A stretch of DNA of 64,000 nt from Methylobacterium terrae (GTDB lineage Bacteria > Pseudomonadota > Alphaproteobacteria > Rhizobiales > Beijerinckiaceae). The first letter of the stretch is position 1; every line of letters starts with the position of its first letter. This document shows positions 62,026 through 64,000 of the stretch, piece after piece. Below the pieces are notes generated by a model, which had not been told where the DNA came from, did not search any database, and saw only the letters and a program-made list of their open reading frames with translations. Location: positions 1,752,501 to 1,816,500 of the forward strand of contig NZ_CP029553.1 of assembly GCF_003173755.1 (NCBI RefSeq), written 5' to 3'. The position numbers and the translations under genes were made by a program.

Positions 62026-63066
62026 TCACGTCAGCCCGGCGACCGGCACGGGGTAGGCGTGCGGCCGCCCGACCAGCATCGCGTCGATGAGGGCCAGCAC
62101 CTCGCCGCGCCCGACATTCGCCGCCTGCTCGAACGGCGTCCAGGTCTGGTGGAAGTCGAGGGCGGCGAAGACCTCGCGGTAGCGGGCGAGTTCCCGGTGC
62201 GTCAGCGGCACGCCGCGCACGAAGGCCTTGTGGGCCGAGATCGTCAGCGCCTCGCGCGGGTTCTCCGGGGCGAGCTCGAACTTCAGCGCGTCGCCGCAGA
62301 ACACGATCCCGCGGGCGCGGTCGTGCAGCACCGCGTGGCCGTCGAAATGGCCGGCGGTGCGGTGGAGGGTCAGCCCCGGCAGCGGCTCCAGCACGTCGTC
62401 GTAGGGCCAGGAGACCTGGAGCCCGGCGCTCCAGGTGAAGTCCGCCGCCGGCAGGCACAGCTCGGGATCGAAGCGGTCCTGGAGCTGGGGCAGCGCGCCG
62501 TAGCTGTGGGGGTGCGACGCCGACAGGATCGTCATGCCGCCCAACGCCGCGATGTGGTCGAGCGCCGCCTCGCTGAAGACCGGGCAGCCCTCGAAGCCCA
62601 TGTTGCCGTCCGGCGTCACGATCAGGTAGGCGCTCGGCCCGATGCCGGTGACCGGCTCGTTCCAGAACTTCCACACCCCCGGCTCGACCTCCGCCCAGTG
62701 GCAGGGGAACGAGGCTTGCGCCTCCGCCACATCGCGGAAGCGCCAGCCGTCCTGCGGCACGACGTGCCGGGCGTCGAGGCAGAGGGGGCAGCTCGGCGGG
62801 GCCGCGAAGTGGCGCTGCCAGAAGCCGCAATTGTCGCAGACGAAGGCGGGAAGCTTGAGGGCGCCCGCGAAGGGCAGGTAACCGGGCACGCGCGACACCT
62901 GATCGAAGCCGAAGTGCCGCCGGATATAGGTGCGGCGGCGGGGCCGTCGATGGAGGGAGCCGTACGGGCCGCCTGGCACGTCGCCCGCGACGGTCGCCCC
63001 CGGACCTGCCGGAGAGGCAGCACCTCCCACGGATCGCAGAACGGCCCCGCTGCCGCCCCGCCCCAT
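62026..63066 (-). CDS. Metallo-beta-lactamase-fold hydrolase with zinc ribbon
   Basis: A 346-residue or shorter protein. Near residue 75 a zinc ribbon (VCDNCGF, then SCPLCLD) precedes an MBL-fold domain: ILSASHPHSYGAL in place of HxHxDH, AGHFDGHAV and FCGDALKFELAP supply further metal ligands. The usual Asp-His of the first motif is replaced by Tyr-Gly, so the second zinc site may be lost. The start is uncertain; the first 45 residues are basic and may be untranslated (GTG at 62979 is an alternative). Function unknown. Confidence 0.7.
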   Translation of the reverse strand: MGRGGSGAVLRSVGGAASPAGPGATVAGDVPGGPYGSLHRRPRRRTYIRRHFGFDQVSRVPGYLPFAGALKLPAFVCDNCGFWQRHFAAPPSCPLCLDARHVVPQDGWRFRDVAEAQASFPCHWAEVEPGVWKFWNEPVTGIGPSAYLIVTPDGNMGFEGCPVFSEAALDHIAALGGMTILSASHPHSYGALPQLQDRFDPELCLPAADFTWSAGLQVSWPYDDVLEPLPGLTLHRTAGHFDGHAVLHDRARGIVFCGDALKFELAPENPREALTISAHKAFVRGVPLTHRELARYREVFAALDFHQTWTPFEQAANVGRGEVLALIDAMLVGRPHAYPVPVAGLT

Positions 63067-63216
63067 GCGGGACCCGACTATTTATTCCGTCACCTCGCGT
63101 GCGCCGGAGCACGTCACGGCGGTTTTCCATCCCCTATATTCGGATCATCGAGAGTGATGCAGAACAGATGCATCGTTCGCCAAGAGACGTCAACAGAGAT
63201 ATCGAAGGAACAACCG

Positions 63217-63498
63217 ATGAAGAACCGTCTTACGAACGGCCGTCTTGCCGCCGCCGTGACCGCGCTCGCCCTCGTCGCCGCTCCGGTCTCGTCCGCCCTG
63301 GCGTTCGGCGCGAACGCCCCCGCCCACCCGTTCTGGCCGCGCGACGTCGAGACCACCGGCTCGATCGGCGGCTCCCCCAACACCAGCGTGCCGTTCTACG
63401 GCGCCTGCCCGATGAGCTCGGCCTCGGAGGGCAACGCCCGGCAGCAGAACTTCCCGGTCAAGCAGTACGGCCAGACCTCCGGCGGCTACCGCTGCTGA
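63217..63498 (+). CDS. Small secreted protein, 93 residues
   Basis: A small exported protein with a clear signal peptide (RLAAAVTALALVAAPVSSALA, cleaved near residue 29). The mature part is short, Pro/Ser-rich, with Cys residues at FYGACPMSS and at the end (GGYRC). AAGGA at 63205-63209 fixes the ATG. A CTATATT at 63134-63140 could be its -10 box. I do not recognise the family. It is followed after 60 bases by another tiny gene. Confidence 0.72.
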   Translation: MKNRLTNGRLAAAVTALALVAAPVSSALAFGANAPAHPFWPRDVETTGSIGGSPNTSVPFYGACPMSSASEGNARQQNFPVKQYGQTSGGYRC

Positions 63499-63558
63499 CC
63501 CGCAACTCTTCCGCCGACTTCCCTCGCCCGCCCCCTTTCGACACCGGAGAATCCCACG

Positions 63559-63669
63559 ATGAGCGACATGAAGCTCCTGCGCGCCGTGTCCTACGGCATG
63601 ATCGGTGTCCTGGCCGGCGGCCTCGCCATGACGGTGTTCGGCACCGCCAACGCCCTGATCGGCCTGTGA
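63559..63669 (+). CDS. 36-residue single-pass membrane miniprotein
   Basis: A very short frame with GGAGA ten to fourteen bases upstream of its ATG. It encodes MSDMKLLRAVSYGMIG and a hydrophobic helix of about 20 residues with small and aliphatic residues (GVLAGGLAMTVFG) ending NALIGL. It is likely a real gene: good SD, membrane-helix pattern, and a hairpin soon after its stop. It may share a transcript with the secreted protein. No family recognised. Confidence 0.6.
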   Translation: MSDMKLLRAVSYGMIGVLAGGLAMTVFGTANALIGL

Positions 63670-63699
63670 TCGACGATCGACGAACCCGAGGATCGACCG

Positions 63700-63724
63700 A
63701 AGGACCGTCCCCCGGGCGGTCCTT
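63700..63724 (+). terminator. Hairpin after the miniprotein gene
   Basis: AAGGACCG (63700-63707) pairs with CGGTCCTT (63717-63724), nine-base loop with CCCC/GGG, 30 bases past the miniprotein stop, followed by a CT-rich base run. Probable terminator. Confidence 0.55.
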
Positions 63725-63951
63725 CTCGCGTCGCGCGCCGCTCCCCGCACCGTCACCCGAAATACACACCCCCGGCCGAACCGCGGGCATACCCGGAAAT
63801 CGCCGCAAACCACCGTCAGGTCTTGGCCGGCGGCGCGAGGCTTTCGTCGGTCCCGGGCCGTGCCGTCCGGCGCTCGTCCGGGCGGCAAGCTTGGCACTTC
63901 GTTAAGCACTCACTCGCATTCTCGCGCCAACACCTTCGGGAGACCCTCAGC

Positions 63952-64000
63952 GTGCGCGCTCTGACCTCTAACGGCCTTCCGCGCCTCGGCGCGGGCGCGG
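63952..64000 (+). CDS. Possible gene start cut by the window edge
   Basis: A GTG at 63952 with GGGAGA ten bases upstream opens a frame (VRALTSNGLPRLGAGA) that runs off the end of the window. Too short to identify. The 280 bases before it, apart from the hairpin at 63700-63724, hold no other gene that I can see. Confidence 0.3.
   Translation, partial: MRALTSNGLPRLGAGA

Noticed and set aside
63892..63915. TTGGCAC and GC spacing resembling a sigma-54 promoter near the window end
   Set aside because: The GG-to-GC distance is 11 instead of 10 bases and the -12 element does not match.

Overview
The window is a chromosomal segment of a very GC-rich alphaproteobacterium, most likely Methylobacterium or a close relative (Methylobacteriaceae). 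The inference rests on gene content: divergent crotonyl-CoA carboxylase/reductase and ethylmalonyl-CoA mutase genes (ethylmalonyl-CoA pathway), an rpoZ-rsh-pyrE-NYN block, a yicC-gmk and fabD-fabG-acpP-fabF-mltG backbone, and a bacteriophytochrome with its heme oxygenase. No rRNA, tRNA, CRISPR array, insertion sequence, phage gene or plasmid function was seen. Codon bias looks even throughout and I see no clear island of foreign DNA.

Layout. 1-5000 (minus strand): light-sensing pair, a histidine kinase fusing a photoactive-yellow-protein (PYP) domain to a biliverdin phytochrome, followed by the heme oxygenase that makes biliverdin; then a lipoamide-dehydrogenase-like flavoprotein. 5000-12900 (minus): gmk, yicC, mltG, fabF, acpP, fabG, fabD and a Tat-exported beta-carbonic anhydrase. 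13100-17650 (plus): rpoZ, the stringent-response enzyme Rsh, pyrE and a NYN-domain protein. 17670-20100 (minus): a sugar epimerase coupled to a WecA-like glycosyl-phosphate transferase, and a cupin. 20335-24560: ecm and ccr facing away from a symmetric control region, then leuD. 24700-30370: envelope enzymes (lytic transglycosylase, L,D-transpeptidase, extensin-like protein) and an M3 oligopeptidase. 30370-33300 (minus): an osmoprotectant-type ABC importer without an ATPase gene. 33460-40770: a single-domain response regulator, YraN, RsmI, a lipoprotein with a periplasmic binding fold, HemW, a YkgJ protein, a thioesterase and an M20 deacylase.

41000-45460 holds a GMC oxidoreductase facing a translationally coupled DoxX-cupin-SMP30-VOC operon, which reads like a small catabolic unit of unknown substrate. 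45600-51080: pyruvate kinase, threonine synthase and an M16 protease around small unknown proteins. 51590-55775: a divergent LpxC paralogue and a membrane-bound cyclic-di-GMP enzyme. 55800-59270: an AraC regulator facing a TPR protein and an MFS transporter, with a 10-bp inverted repeat between them. 59300-64000: another single-domain response regulator, small unknown proteins, a flavin reductase whose ferredoxin-like domain has lost its iron-sulfur cysteines, a P-loop kinase, a zinc-ribbon metallo-beta-lactamase protein, and two very small exported or membrane proteins.

The most striking unit is the PYP-phytochrome-kinase with its heme oxygenase: every chromophore-binding residue I can check is present for both p-coumarate and biliverdin, so it may read blue and red/far-red light in one protein. 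The best regulatory find is the ccr/ecm intergenic region, where two inverted copies of an 11-bp sequence containing the TAGGAT boxes flank a perfect 16-bp palindrome. Start codons were chosen from ribosome-binding sites and family alignments recalled from memory; none was tested computationally.
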